From NCBI GenBank assembly GCA_964631745.1, contig CAZVWV010000026.1:1-32862 (forward strand): a stretch of DNA of 32,862 nucleotides, in the 5' to 3' direction. How positions within the stretch are numbered: position 1 is the first letter of the stretch; each line of letters starts with the position of its first letter. Below the pieces are notes generated by a model. The model saw only the letters and a list, made by a program, of their open reading frames with translations. It made no database searches and was not told the DNA's origin. Source of the stretch: CAZVWV01 sp964631745. Lineage in GTDB: Bacteria > Bdellovibrionota_C > UBA2361 > JBGSMV01. Positions 1-7,019 of the stretch are shown one piece after another. A program made the position numbers and the translations under genes.

Positions 1-54
1 TTTTTAAATCAAGAATTTACGGCATCACCGCCACCTTTCTACCGGACACGCATG

Positions 55-110
55 CTCCGTGTCCTCAGTGGTAAAAAATTCTTAATATTTTCACCACTGA
101 GAACACGGAG
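55..110. repeat. Inverted repeat, 18-bp arms, REP-like hairpin
   Basis: Arms at 55-72 and 93-110 are complementary at 17 of 18 positions around a 20-nt AT-rich loop. The arm (CTCCGTGT..CAGTGGT) resembles the 'ACCACGGAG..ACACGGAG' dispersed repeats common in many environmental bacteria; that likeness is from memory. No gene is visible in 1-278. The hairpin lacks a clean T-run on either strand, so I call it a dispersed hairpin repeat rather than a terminator. Confidence 0.6.
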
Positions 111-236
111 ATACGCGGAGGGGGCCAATTCCCACCCGGCGTTACCCGGGGTTAATGAGTAGTTCCTCATAAGACCCCTAAGCGCCTGATATTGTTAGCT
201 TGCCCATCAGCGTTACCTCCTTCCGGCCCCATCCAT

Positions 237-263
237 TAAGCGTGACTGAAATCCCGACGATAA
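237..263 (+). promoter_or_regulatory. Candidate sigma-28-type promoter before the receiver-like gene
   Basis: TAAG at 237-240, 15 nt, then GACGATAA at 256-263. This matches the FliA consensus TAAA-N15-GCCGATAA at 10 of 12 positions with correct spacing. The -10 ends only 15 nt before the ATG at 279, so the leader would be very short; this lowers confidence. Confidence 0.35.
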
Positions 264-278
264 CCCTAGGTAGCATCT

Positions 279-1064
279 ATGGATTTTGCAAAACTCTTTC
301 CCAAAACGGCCTTGCCGCCGCTAACCGCCAAGGAGCGTCAACGCGCCAGTGTTTTGGTGGTGGAGTCAGATCCCGCAATTCGTAACCGCCTGCGACAGAT
401 CCTTACTTCCATCGACATGGGCTCAGTCTCAGACGCCGCCAATCACGCTTTGGCGCTCCAAAAGATTGAAGAACAGAGCTTCTCGCATGTGCTTTTTGAG
501 GCCAAGAAAACTAACATTCCAATCCGTGAATTTCTCACGAAAGCCATCGGCATTGATAAACGACTAATCCTGATCGCCTGCTCATACGAGCCTACTATTG
601 ACGATGTTTTCGATCTGTTAATTTACGGCGCGCGTGGCTATTTGGTTAAACCGTTTACTACAGAGAGTGTCGACGATGCCATCGCCTGGGCCACAAAGGG
701 TGAGCCTGTATCGGACAGTATCGTGACTGCGACAACCCGCAACGAGGCTTTGGCATCGTTGGTACTAAGCGCCTTTGGAAAACTCACTACGATCATGAAG
801 CAATCTCAGCATTTTGAAACCGCCAAACGCGAAATTCCCAAGCGACAACTGGCTCTTAAGCGCGCGGTAGAACTTGCCAGAACTTTCGCCAACGGAGGCG
901 ACATGGCGCTTCTTGAAACCTTTATTGAGATCGCAGCAGCACGCAGTGAAAATGGACACGCTACAAGGCTCGGTAAGGTTAGAAAGAACTTGGAAACTCG
1001 ACGTGAGGCTGGCGAAGATCCCACCCAATCCTTCCTAAACCACTTAACGGTTGCACAACGGTAA
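279..1064 (+). CDS. Receiver-like protein with degenerate phosphorylation site
   Basis: Residues about 23-135 read as a CheY-like receiver domain: VLVVESDP at the first strand (E29, D31 as the acidic pair) and GYLVKPF with the conserved lysine at K124. The phospho-acceptor aspartate is replaced by glutamate (E74 in VLFEAKK), and the usual Thr/Ser switch region reads IACS. Glutamate there often mimics the phosphorylated state, so the protein may be locked 'on' or signal by binding alone. The C-terminal 125 residues are helical, basic and contain no DNA-binding or enzymatic domain I recognise. The ATG has an AGG-type ribosome site about 8 nt upstream. It forms a unit with the FHA-like gene at 1090, and both converge on the T3SS operon, suggesting but not proving a regulatory link. 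Confidence 0.75.
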   Translation: MDFAKLFPKTALPPLTAKERQRASVLVVESDPAIRNRLRQILTSIDMGSVSDAANHALALQKIEEQSFSHVLFEAKKTNIPIREFLTKAIGIDKRLILIACSYEPTIDDVFDLLIYGARGYLVKPFTTESVDDAIAWATKGEPVSDSIVTATTRNEALASLVLSAFGKLTTIMKQSQHFETAKREIPKRQLALKRAVELARTFANGGDMALLETFIEIAAARSENGHATRLGKVRKNLETRREAGEDPTQSFLNHLTVAQR

Positions 1065-1089
1065 CAGGCAGGATAAAAAGCCTTATATA

Positions 1090-1758
1090 ATGAGCGTTTT
1101 TGTTCGAGTAGATAAATTTGGGTCCGAGTCCCGTGTGTTAAGGTTACGTGGCCTAGTAAACGATATCGGCGAAGATGCCGTCGGAGTGATCACATCCGAG
1201 TCTGTAAAAGTCCCTTATTTCTCAGTTCTGGCGGTGGGAGAGCGTTACCTACTCAAATTACATACAACTGTCTCGGGCCAATCTGGTAAAAGCTTCGGGA
1301 AAATTGTACCCGCGGCTTCTCAAACTTGGTTAAATGGTGAGGCCTATTTCGGAATAGGAGATTACACGTTCTTTATTACCGCAGCTTCTAATGATGCGGA
1401 AGCGCTTGCTCAGTCCGATTTAAAGAGCGAGGAGATCTTCAACGCAGAATCCACTGCAAATCTTCCAAAGCTTTCTTACAAGGTCGCTGGCCTCGGGAAA
1501 GCATTCACGCTTTTCAAGGGAATCGAACTTAGCCTGGGCTCCCACGAAGATTGTGCCATTAGACTTGAACTGGAAGGCATCGCCCCTCTTCATCTGGCGC
1601 TCACGTACAGCCCACCGGAGCTCATATGCCGCGCTATTCATCGAGTTTCATTAAATGAACGTGTGTATGAAGGAGGGTCTTTTACACTATCTGAAGATGG
1701 AACTATAAAACTGCTCCCGCTTGGGATTCAGATTAACATACACTTTCCAGGGACCTGA
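1090..1758 (+). CDS. FHA-like domain protein, cytoplasmic
   Basis: 222 residues from the ATG at 1090, preceded by an AGGCAGGA stretch; an upstream TTG at 1051 would overlap the previous gene and is less likely. The last 90 residues look like a forkhead-associated beta-sandwich: a G-x-E-L-S-L-G-S strand, then buried 'APLHLAL', ending in short beta strands. No signal peptide or membrane segment is visible, so it is not a complete SctD ring protein, although SctD carries a cytoplasmic FHA-like domain. The first 130 residues are unrecognised. FHA domains normally bind phosphothreonine peptides, but I cannot confirm the binding residues here. It directly follows the degenerate receiver gene and is probably cotranscribed with it. 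Confidence 0.6.
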   Translation: MSVFVRVDKFGSESRVLRLRGLVNDIGEDAVGVITSESVKVPYFSVLAVGERYLLKLHTTVSGQSGKSFGKIVPAASQTWLNGEAYFGIGDYTFFITAASNDAEALAQSDLKSEEIFNAESTANLPKLSYKVAGLGKAFTLFKGIELSLGSHEDCAIRLELEGIAPLHLALTYSPPELICRAIHRVSLNERVYEGGSFTLSEDGTIKLLPLGIQINIHFPGT

Positions 1759-1803
1759 CTATCACACACGTCTATACACACGCTGATCGCAGGCCGCGAG
1801 GTT

Positions 1804-2139
1804 CTACTTTATCTGCAAATTTGCTTTAATCGTTTCCACAATCTCGGGGTCACTTAACATCATCTCGCTCAAAGCCTTCTGCAGGCCGGGATCTGCGATT
1901 CCTCCCTGCCGCAAGAGCGCTTTTGCCACCACTGATTGAACCGCTTCTTCCACCGTAGCAAAGCTTGCACGCTTCAAACTTTCAATTTCATCTCTCCAAT
2001 ACTGCGCTCTCGCACGCACCGTATCCTGGGACTCCGATGCTGAGGGTTTGGTTGAGCTCAATGATTCAACCAAAGCGCTAGCCCGTGGCCGTTTCTCACT
2101 CTTAGCAATCTCTTTTTCTTTCAGTTTACTCTTTGCCAT
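1804..2139 (-). CDS. Small charged protein at end of T3SS operon
   Basis: 111 residues, Lys/Glu/Ser-rich at the N-terminus, then predicted helices; no signal peptide or membrane segment. I do not recognise the family. The ATG at 2139 lies inside the end of the TPR lipoprotein gene (14-nt overlap) and has a GGAAGGG ribosome site, so it is a real, translationally coupled last gene of the T3SS operon. Size, charge and position would suit a chaperone, export regulator or small substrate, but this is inference only. Confidence 0.7.
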   Translation of the reverse strand: MAKSKLKEKEIAKSEKRPRASALVESLSSTKPSASESQDTVRARAQYWRDEIESLKRASFATVEEAVQSVVAKALLRQGGIADPGLQKALSEMMLSDPEIVETIKANLQIK

Positions 2140-2689
2140 ATTCCCTTCCCTCGACGAAGTTCAAATTATACTCAATTAATGGATGCGAAGCCAAAACTTC
2201 CGCCTTGGCAAGCTCCACATGCGCTCGGCTCCGCCCGTCTAATTCCTTATCAAATAAAAATGCTGCAAAGTTGTTGCGGACCCGAATATCCTGCGGGTTT
2301 CTTTTCAAAGTGAATTCATAAATCTCTTTCGCTTTGGCGGTTAAACCCATGGTCTCATATAATAGAGCTAGGTTACCCAGCGCTTCAAAATAGTTACGAT
2401 CCAAGTTATAGGCGCCGATAAAATATCTTTCGGCCGCGCTGTAATTCTGCTCTAAATATGCGACCGCGCCTAGTCCGTCAAGGGCAGCGGGATTCTCATG
2501 AATATCATAACTTACCCGAAAGGCAGCGGCTGCCCCCTCAAGATCGCCTTGGCGCAATGCCGCGGTGCCACGGTCGATGATTCTTTGGGCCGCAAGCTGT
2601 GTGCGTGGATCTGCTGGCTTAGGCCGCACACCTGAACAAGCCCACATTACAGAGCAGATTGCGATAAGTTTTAAAATGTTTGCATTCAT
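2126..2689 (-). CDS. TPR-repeat lipoprotein, candidate T3SS pilotin/accessory
   Basis: 187 residues. The N-terminus is a lipoprotein signal ending in a lipobox (VMWAC, lipidated Cys near residue 18). The mature part contains at least three tetratricopeptide-like helical pairs (for example GTAALRQGDLEGAAAAF, GAVAYLEQNYSAAERYF, ALLYETMGLTAKAKEIY). TPR lipoproteins of this size (PilF/PilW type) act as pilotins for outer-membrane secretins. Lying between sctV and a small T3SS-coupled gene, it is a reasonable candidate for localising the secretin SctC, which is not in the window. Its ribosome site (AGGAGAG) overlaps the sctV stop codon, showing tight operon packing. The pilotin role is inferred. 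Confidence 0.8.
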   Translation of the reverse strand: MNANILKLIAICSVMWACSGVRPKPADPRTQLAAQRIIDRGTAALRQGDLEGAAAAFRVSYDIHENPAALDGLGAVAYLEQNYSAAERYFIGAYNLDRNYFEALGNLALLYETMGLTAKAKEIYEFTLKRNPQDIRVRNNFAAFLFDKELDGRSRAHVELAKAEVLASHPLIEYNLNFVEGREYGKE

Positions 2690-2701
2690 GAATTTTCTCT
2701 C

Positions 2702-4552
2702 CTATGCGGCCAGTCTTTCAATCGCCCCATCTTGCAAATTTTCTGTGAGGGACACTCTCCCAACAATTTCAAGGCGCACATCATCGGCGACCTCTTCGAT
2801 TGCAATCACAGGTATTCGGCAACCTCGCAACAGCAGACACTCTCCAATAATACGCCTAGCGCCCTTTGATGAGACCAGAATTGCCCCAACACAACTTGGA
2901 GACTGCACCATCTCAACCAGCAAATTGAGCTGTTCCACATCAATTGCTTGCTTTTCCCGCTCAGCCTTCGCAAAGTTAAGATCCATTAGCGGGTCTAAAG
3001 TAATAGCCCTGATTATGCCATCTTTGGCGTAATGCTCGGAAATTACGCGCTTTAAAGCGACACGCACGTCTTCCAATAGAACTCTTTCGTTCGGCGCTTT
3101 ATGTCCACACTCAGCCACTGCTTGAAGAATTAAATCGAAGTTAGCAATAGAGATCTGCTCCCCAGCCAGACCCTTCAGAATCTCTGTTAGCTGAGTAAGT
3201 GTTACTACGCCGGGAACGACTGCTGCCGCTAGTTCTGGGGACTCATTTTCAAAATGGTCTAGGATACGGCGTGTCATAATATCGTCAATCAACTCCACAG
3301 CACGACGGGAACTTAGCTCTTCAAGTGATTTCAGTATGGCCGCCAATGCGTGAGCGGCTTCAGTTGGCGCTTGAGCTCTTTTCGCCTTGATCCCTCGAAT
3401 CTTTATACAATATTCCTCACCAAGCTCTTCGGATAATGTAAAGTCTGGAGGGAGAATAATGAGTCCATGCTTTTCAAAAAGCTTTTCGCGAAAAGCCTCG
3501 ACCTCAGGAATTAACTTGCCAGATTGGTAGATCGCCTGCGCTAGTTTTGCTCCCAGCTCAATTTGTATCAATGGCGGTGACTTTGGTTTAAAACGCTTTT
3601 CAGTTTCAGCAGTAGGCTTATTGGCGCCCTGCTTGGAAAATATGGCGCTTAATAACAACATGCTGGCCAAGACTAAAAACGGCAAGACTGGTAAACCCGA
3701 TACTAATCCCAAAATAATTGAAATTACACCAATTAGCACTTTGACTTTCTTAAGCTGTCCTAGTTGATTAAGGACTTCGTTCGCTAACGATTCGTTATCA
3801 CCGCGAGTAACTCGCGTGACGACCATTCCGGCCGCAAGTGAGTTAAGGAGAGATGGAATTTGCGACAACAATCCATCACCAATGGTGAGGATCGTATATG
3901 TACTAGCTGCGCGCCTTAAGTCCATTCCATGCATTAAGGTCCCCACCAGCAATCCGCCAATAATGTTGATGGCGATGATGATCATGCCAGCAATGGCATC
4001 CCCTTTTACAAACTTCATAGCTCCATCTAGGGCGCCATAGAAGCGGGATTCAGTTTGAAGTTCCTGTCGCTTTTCGCGGGCCGTGTGAATATCAATCAGA
4101 CCGGCTCGCACATCGGCATCGATGGACATCTGTCGACCGGGCATGGCATCTAAGGTGAAGCGCGCGGCGACTTCGGCCACACGTTCCGAGCCTTTGGCGA
4201 CTACGATGAACTGCACTAAGGTAATTACTAGAAAAACCACTGCTCCTACCACCAAATTACCTTGCGCCACCACCGATCCAAAGCCTTGCACGACCTCCCC
4301 AGCATACCCTCCAGCAAGCACCAGACGAGTTGTGGAGATATTTAGAGCTAACCTATACAAAGTGGCCAAAAGCAAAATGGTTGGCAGTGAAGATAGCTTA
4401 AGAGGTTCTGAAATATACAGGGCGCTAAGCATTAAAACCAATGCTAGAACTAGGTTCGCAACCAGTAGGAAATCAAGCATGCCGGGGGGCAGCGGCAGTA
4501 TCATGCTCGCAAATACTGCCACCACCCCTAAAGGAACAATTAGGTCACGCAC
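2702..4552 (-). CDS. sctV: T3SS export gate protein SctV (FHIPEP family)
   Basis: 616 residues. SctV/FlhA proteins form the nonameric inner-membrane export gate that receives substrates and chaperones. The N-terminal half has about eight membrane segments and the family signature at residues 131-152 (RFTLDAMPGRQMSIDADVRAG), then GALDGAMKFVKGDAIAG. The 'AMKFVKGDAIAG' form is typical of non-flagellar SctV, whereas FlhA usually has 'ASKFVRGDAIAG'. Residues about 325-616 are the cytosolic ring domain. At 616 residues it is somewhat shorter than usual for the family (about 680-700). The start is GTG at 4552 with an AAGGGG ribosome site. It lies downstream of sctJ and sctQ, which supports the secretion assignment. 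About 100 bases before it hold no gene. Confidence 0.93.
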   Translation of the reverse strand: MRDLIVPLGVVAVFASMILPLPPGMLDFLLVANLVLALVLMLSALYISEPLKLSSLPTILLLATLYRLALNISTTRLVLAGGYAGEVVQGFGSVVAQGNLVVGAVVFLVITLVQFIVVAKGSERVAEVAARFTLDAMPGRQMSIDADVRAGLIDIHTAREKRQELQTESRFYGALDGAMKFVKGDAIAGMIIIAINIIGGLLVGTLMHGMDLRRAASTYTILTIGDGLLSQIPSLLNSLAAGMVVTRVTRGDNESLANEVLNQLGQLKKVKVLIGVISIILGLVSGLPVLPFLVLASMLLLSAIFSKQGANKPTAETEKRFKPKSPPLIQIELGAKLAQAIYQSGKLIPEVEAFREKLFEKHGLIILPPDFTLSEELGEEYCIKIRGIKAKRAQAPTEAAHALAAILKSLEELSSRRAVELIDDIMTRRILDHFENESPELAAAVVPGVVTLTQLTEILKGLAGEQISIANFDLILQAVAECGHKAPNERVLLEDVRVALKRVISEHYAKDGIIRAITLDPLMDLNFAKAEREKQAIDVEQLNLLVEMVQSPSCVGAILVSSKGARRIIGECLLLRGCRIPVIAIEEVADDVRLEIVGRVSLTENLQDGAIERLAA

Positions 4553-4653
4553 AACTTATCCCCTTGACACTTTAGCATCTGCCGCGGGAATGCACTTTGG
4601 CAACTTTCTGTGCTGCCGCTCGTGGCCTCCCAGCTGCGTCCCGGCCCAATGCC

Positions 4654-4977
4654 TTATCCAGCTCGCACATTTCGAACCGCCGCCATTTTGGCTTCATGCT
4701 CGGATTTCTCTACGTTCGAAATCATGCTAACCTGCTGCATCTCTTCCTGCTTTTGAATTTGGAGCATGATCAGATCAGCATATTGAGGGTCTATTCCGAC
4801 TAATGACCCAGCCGCATTACTAAGCACGCTTGTACCCACGCCCAAGACCTGGCTGGCGGCCTTTGCAAACGTAACGCCCAAACTACTTCTGGGCTCAGGC
4901 TGAAAGCGACCCAGCGAAGATGTTTCTATATGTGCGCCTAAAGCGGTGGGGGTGAATTTTCCAATAATATCTGACAT
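4654..4977 (-). CDS. Small T3SS needle/inner-rod-like protein
   Basis: 107 residues, no Sec signal. The N-terminal half is Ser/Gly/Ala-rich and probably flexible. The last 40 residues form one long amphipathic helix with alternating Gln/Met/Val and charge (LIMLQIQKQEEMQQ to AAVRNVRAG). This general shape matches exported T3SS filament components (SctF needle or SctI inner rod), which end in a polymerising helix. I cannot decide between them, and a chaperone or regulator remains possible. The ATG has a GGAG ribosome site 8 nt upstream. The gene has its own copy of the T3SS promoter-like element (5049-5075) at the end of sctQ, as expected for a subunit needed in high copy. Confidence 0.65.
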   Translation of the reverse strand: MSDIIGKFTPTALGAHIETSSLGRFQPEPRSSLGVTFAKAASQVLGVGTSVLSNAAGSLVGIDPQYADLIMLQIQKQEEMQQVSMISNVEKSEHEAKMAAVRNVRAG

Positions 4978-5048
4978 GACATAATCTCCAAATATAGTAG
5001 CGCTGCCTACCTTGGCGTAAGCCTTATGATACCAGCGCCTCTAGAACC

Positions 5049-5075
5049 TTATCGTTAATTCTCTGTAAAAGTTGC
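5049..5075 (-). promoter_or_regulatory. T3SS promoter element, copy 3 (before 107-aa gene)
   Basis: Read on the minus strand: GCAA (5075-5072), 15 nt, AACGATAA (5056-5049), with the flanking ACGCAACTTTT and AATT shared with the copies at 7762-7788 and 8270-8296. It overlaps the last codons of sctQ and lies 71 nt upstream of the 107-aa gene. Spacing and -10 match sigma-28 promoters (N15, CCGATAA), while the -35 differs. Confidence 0.55.
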
Positions 5076-5324
5076 GTCCTCAACTGAAAAAGCTAGAACT
5101 TTTTCGAGCTTTAAAGTGCATCCGCCCGTCTCCACCAATAATTTACCACGCGCCCATTCGCCCGCGCCTAATTTAAGAACCACCTCAAACTCAGGTGCCT
5201 TAAACTCAATCTGCATCCCGGGTCGAAGAGTCAAAATGTCCTTCGGGGTTAGCTCCAACTCGCCCATGCAAAGTTCGACAGGTACCCCCTCCTCCAAACT
5301 CTCAATATCGTGCTCCTTTTCCAT
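5055..5324 (-). CDS. Internal translation product SctQ-C (89 aa SpoA domain)
   Basis: Inside sctQ, in frame, an ATG at 5324 (residue M221) is preceded by AGGAGG at 5-nt spacing, an ideal ribosome-binding site. The product would be 89 residues covering the SpoA domain. In Yersinia YscQ, Salmonella SpaO and Shigella Spa33, internal initiation makes exactly such a C-terminal fragment, which binds full-length SctQ and is needed for the sorting platform. Here the site is seen; production of the fragment is inferred from those families. Confidence 0.7.
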   Translation of the reverse strand: MEKEHDIESLEEGVPVELCMGELELTPKDILTLRPGMQIEFKAPEFEVVLKLGAGEWARGKLLVETGGCTLKLEKVLAFSVEDATFTEN

Positions 5325-5984
5325 ATAATCCTCCTGTTTTGAATCGCCGCGGCCTGTAAGAGGCATGCCTGCCGTCACCGTAAAAACATACCGGTCGCCT
5401 GCCGCCCGCCTTAACTCGCCAAAATATTTGGTGCCAAGACTAATCAACGCAAACTCGCGTATGGGGACGTTGGACGTACCAGCTTTCAATATCGCGCTTG
5501 GTTCGATTAGGCATGTTATGCTTGAAATCTGGCCACAACGCGAGATAAATCTTGAAAGCATATTCTTACTCACGCGCTCATCGTTTGAGCGCGGTCTAGA
5601 AATGGGAGCTACCATTATCTTTCCTAGTTTCGCCCCTGAGAGATCATAAACGATGAAAGGATATTCGAATTCTGGGATTAGAGTCCCCATCTCAGACAGT
5701 CTAAGCTCGTCAGCCTGCGCATCATTCCGGTTCATCTCCTGCACATATTCCGATACAGTTAAGAGCTCCGCATAATGGTTTGGGCTGCTTGGACCCCAAG
5801 CGAAAAGAGCTTGCCCGATTCTTGACGAACTGAACTTCACCCAACCCCGCGCTGGTTGCGTGGGAGACCGAACCTGTAAATGCAAGATAGTCTCCTGCTT
5901 CGGAAAGAGTTTTCGAGTAAGTTTTGCCAATAGAGTCTCAATCTCCGCAAAATGTGGGAAGTCGCACTGTATTTCAGCTTGCAT
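5055..5984 (-). CDS. sctQ: T3SS cytoplasmic ring/sorting platform protein SctQ
   Basis: 309 residues. SctQ forms the cytoplasmic sorting platform that loads substrates, equivalent to flagellar FliM/FliN. The C-terminal 70 residues (about 232-300) are a SpoA/FliN domain: GVPVELCMGELELT, then LRPG and the closing 'GKLLVETGG..L' strands. The N-terminal 230 residues are divergent, as usual for SctQ. The ATG at 5984 overlaps the end of the upstream 69-aa gene by 11 nt, indicating translational coupling. A second strong start inside the gene (5324) would make the SpoA domain separately. The position after sctJ and before sctV fits a T3SS operon. Confidence 0.85.
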   Translation of the reverse strand: MQAEIQCDFPHFAEIETLLAKLTRKLFPKQETILHLQVRSPTQPARGWVKFSSSRIGQALFAWGPSSPNHYAELLTVSEYVQEMNRNDAQADELRLSEMGTLIPEFEYPFIVYDLSGAKLGKIMVAPISRPRSNDERVSKNMLSRFISRCGQISSITCLIEPSAILKAGTSNVPIREFALISLGTKYFGELRRAAGDRYVFTVTAGMPLTGRGDSKQEDYMEKEHDIESLEEGVPVELCMGELELTPKDILTLRPGMQIEFKAPEFEVVLKLGAGEWARGKLLVETGGCTLKLEKVLAFSVEDATFTEN

Positions 5985-6183
5985 TGGTTAAAATCTGTAT
6001 ACAAATTTCTTTGATCCACGCGCCTGGCAGTCGGCTCATTCTTAAACATGCCTGTGTCATGCGCTCTTCAACCTTCGGGGCAAAAACGGCTTTAGGAATA
6101 TCGCTTCTTTGTAAAAGAGCGGCGCTTAAAACTTTCTCTTCCCAAGCGCTTATGTCCACACCTAATAAAGTTGATATTTTCAT
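5974..6183 (-). CDS. 69-aa unknown protein between sctJ and sctQ
   Basis: 69 residues (starts MKISTLLGVDIS), no signal peptide or membrane segment, mostly helical. Family not recognised. It starts 14 nt after the sctJ stop, has an AGG-type ribosome site, and its TGA overlaps the sctQ start by 11 nt, the same overlap length as between the sigma gene and sctJ. Tight coupling on both sides makes it a likely real T3SS gene. It is much shorter than known SctK proteins (about 200 aa). Confidence 0.55.
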   Translation of the reverse strand: MKISTLLGVDISAWEEKVLSAALLQRSDIPKAVFAPKVEERMTQACLRMSRLPGAWIKEICIQILTNAS

Positions 6184-6197
6184 AAACCTGCCCTGCC

Positions 6198-7019
6198 TTA
6201 ATAGCTAACTCTGCGTCGAGAGAAAAACAGCCAAGCTAGCGCCAATAAACCGCAGGCACCAAAACCAAAGCCTACTTCAAGCAACAACAACTGGTTGCCG
6301 AATAACCAGCCAAAAACCCCCTGCCAAAAGGAGCTCTCCTCGCGGGTGGTGGCAGCCAGAGGGGGGGTGACTTGCGTAACCGCGGGCTTTTCAGGCGCAT
6401 GGCTTATTGCCGCCTCGCTAGATCCTCCCACTAGCACAGCCACCTTAGTGCGCTCCAGACCCGATGCCCCGGCCACTAACGCAGCTACGGCTTCCTTATC
6501 TAGTTCAAATTTCTGGTTGGTAATCAGCAATACACTGGCACTACCCTTTTGGTCTTTTATTAACGGTTGCCCAAAAAGCGGATCAGTTGGAGGAAGATTA
6601 AGATGAACCCGGGCTTGCAATACTCCATCAATACTAGACAGTGTTTCTTCAATCTCTCGACTAAGCGCCCGTTCAAATCGGAAAAGCTGGTCCTCTCGGC
6701 TGCTCATCAGAGTGCTGCCTTCCTCGGCAGTTGCTGGCGCTCCTTTGAAGAGCCGGGCGCCATCCAAAAACCTGAGGGCTTCTAACGTGTCACCACGGGC
6801 AACCGCAATCGCCCAAAGGCCATCTGGTTGCTTGATTTTTGAAGAGTCAATACTGGCATCAGCTAACCGAGTTATTAATCTGTTGGCGTCCTGTTCGTTT
6901 AGGTTGTGTACGATCTGCTCATTACAGCCCGTAAGCCAGAGGCAGATCATGAGGAGGCAACCTGCCTTAACGAAATACCTGCAACTCAGCCGCATGGAAG
7001 TTAATATTTCAGTTAGCAT
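6198..7019 (-). CDS. sctJ: T3SS inner-membrane ring lipoprotein SctJ
   Basis: 273 residues. SctJ (YscJ/PrgK/MxiJ family) forms the inner ring of the basal body on the periplasmic side. A lipoprotein signal ends in LTGC (lipidated C32). The body has the two ring-building modules with the family pattern 'RFERALSREIEETLSSIDGV..ARVHLNLP' and 'KGSASVLL'. A C-terminal membrane segment (about 243-264) ends in SRRRVSY, as in canonical SctJ. I prefer the ATG at 7019: it has GAGG 6 nt upstream and overlaps the sigma gene stop by 11 nt; ATGs at 7037 and 6995 are alternatives. A proline/alanine-rich linker (about 215-235) precedes the membrane segment. Confidence 0.92.
   Translation of the reverse strand: MLTEILTSMRLSCRYFVKAGCLLMICLWLTGCNEQIVHNLNEQDANRLITRLADASIDSSKIKQPDGLWAIAVARGDTLEALRFLDGARLFKGAPATAEEGSTLMSSREDQLFRFERALSREIEETLSSIDGVLQARVHLNLPPTDPLFGQPLIKDQKGSASVLLITNQKFELDKEAVAALVAGASGLERTKVAVLVGGSSEAAISHAPEKPAVTQVTPPLAATTREESSFWQGVFGWLFGNQLLLLEVGFGFGACGLLALAWLFFSRRRVSY

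Noticed and set aside
2702..4552. Reading this gene as flagellar FlhA
   Set aside because: The AMKFVKGDAIAG form, and linkage to sctJ (a lipoprotein, not FliF) and sctQ, point to the non-flagellar SctV.
4122..4730. 202-aa plus-strand ORF opposite sctV
   Set aside because: Antisense to the strongly conserved sctV gene, with composition typical of a shadow frame.
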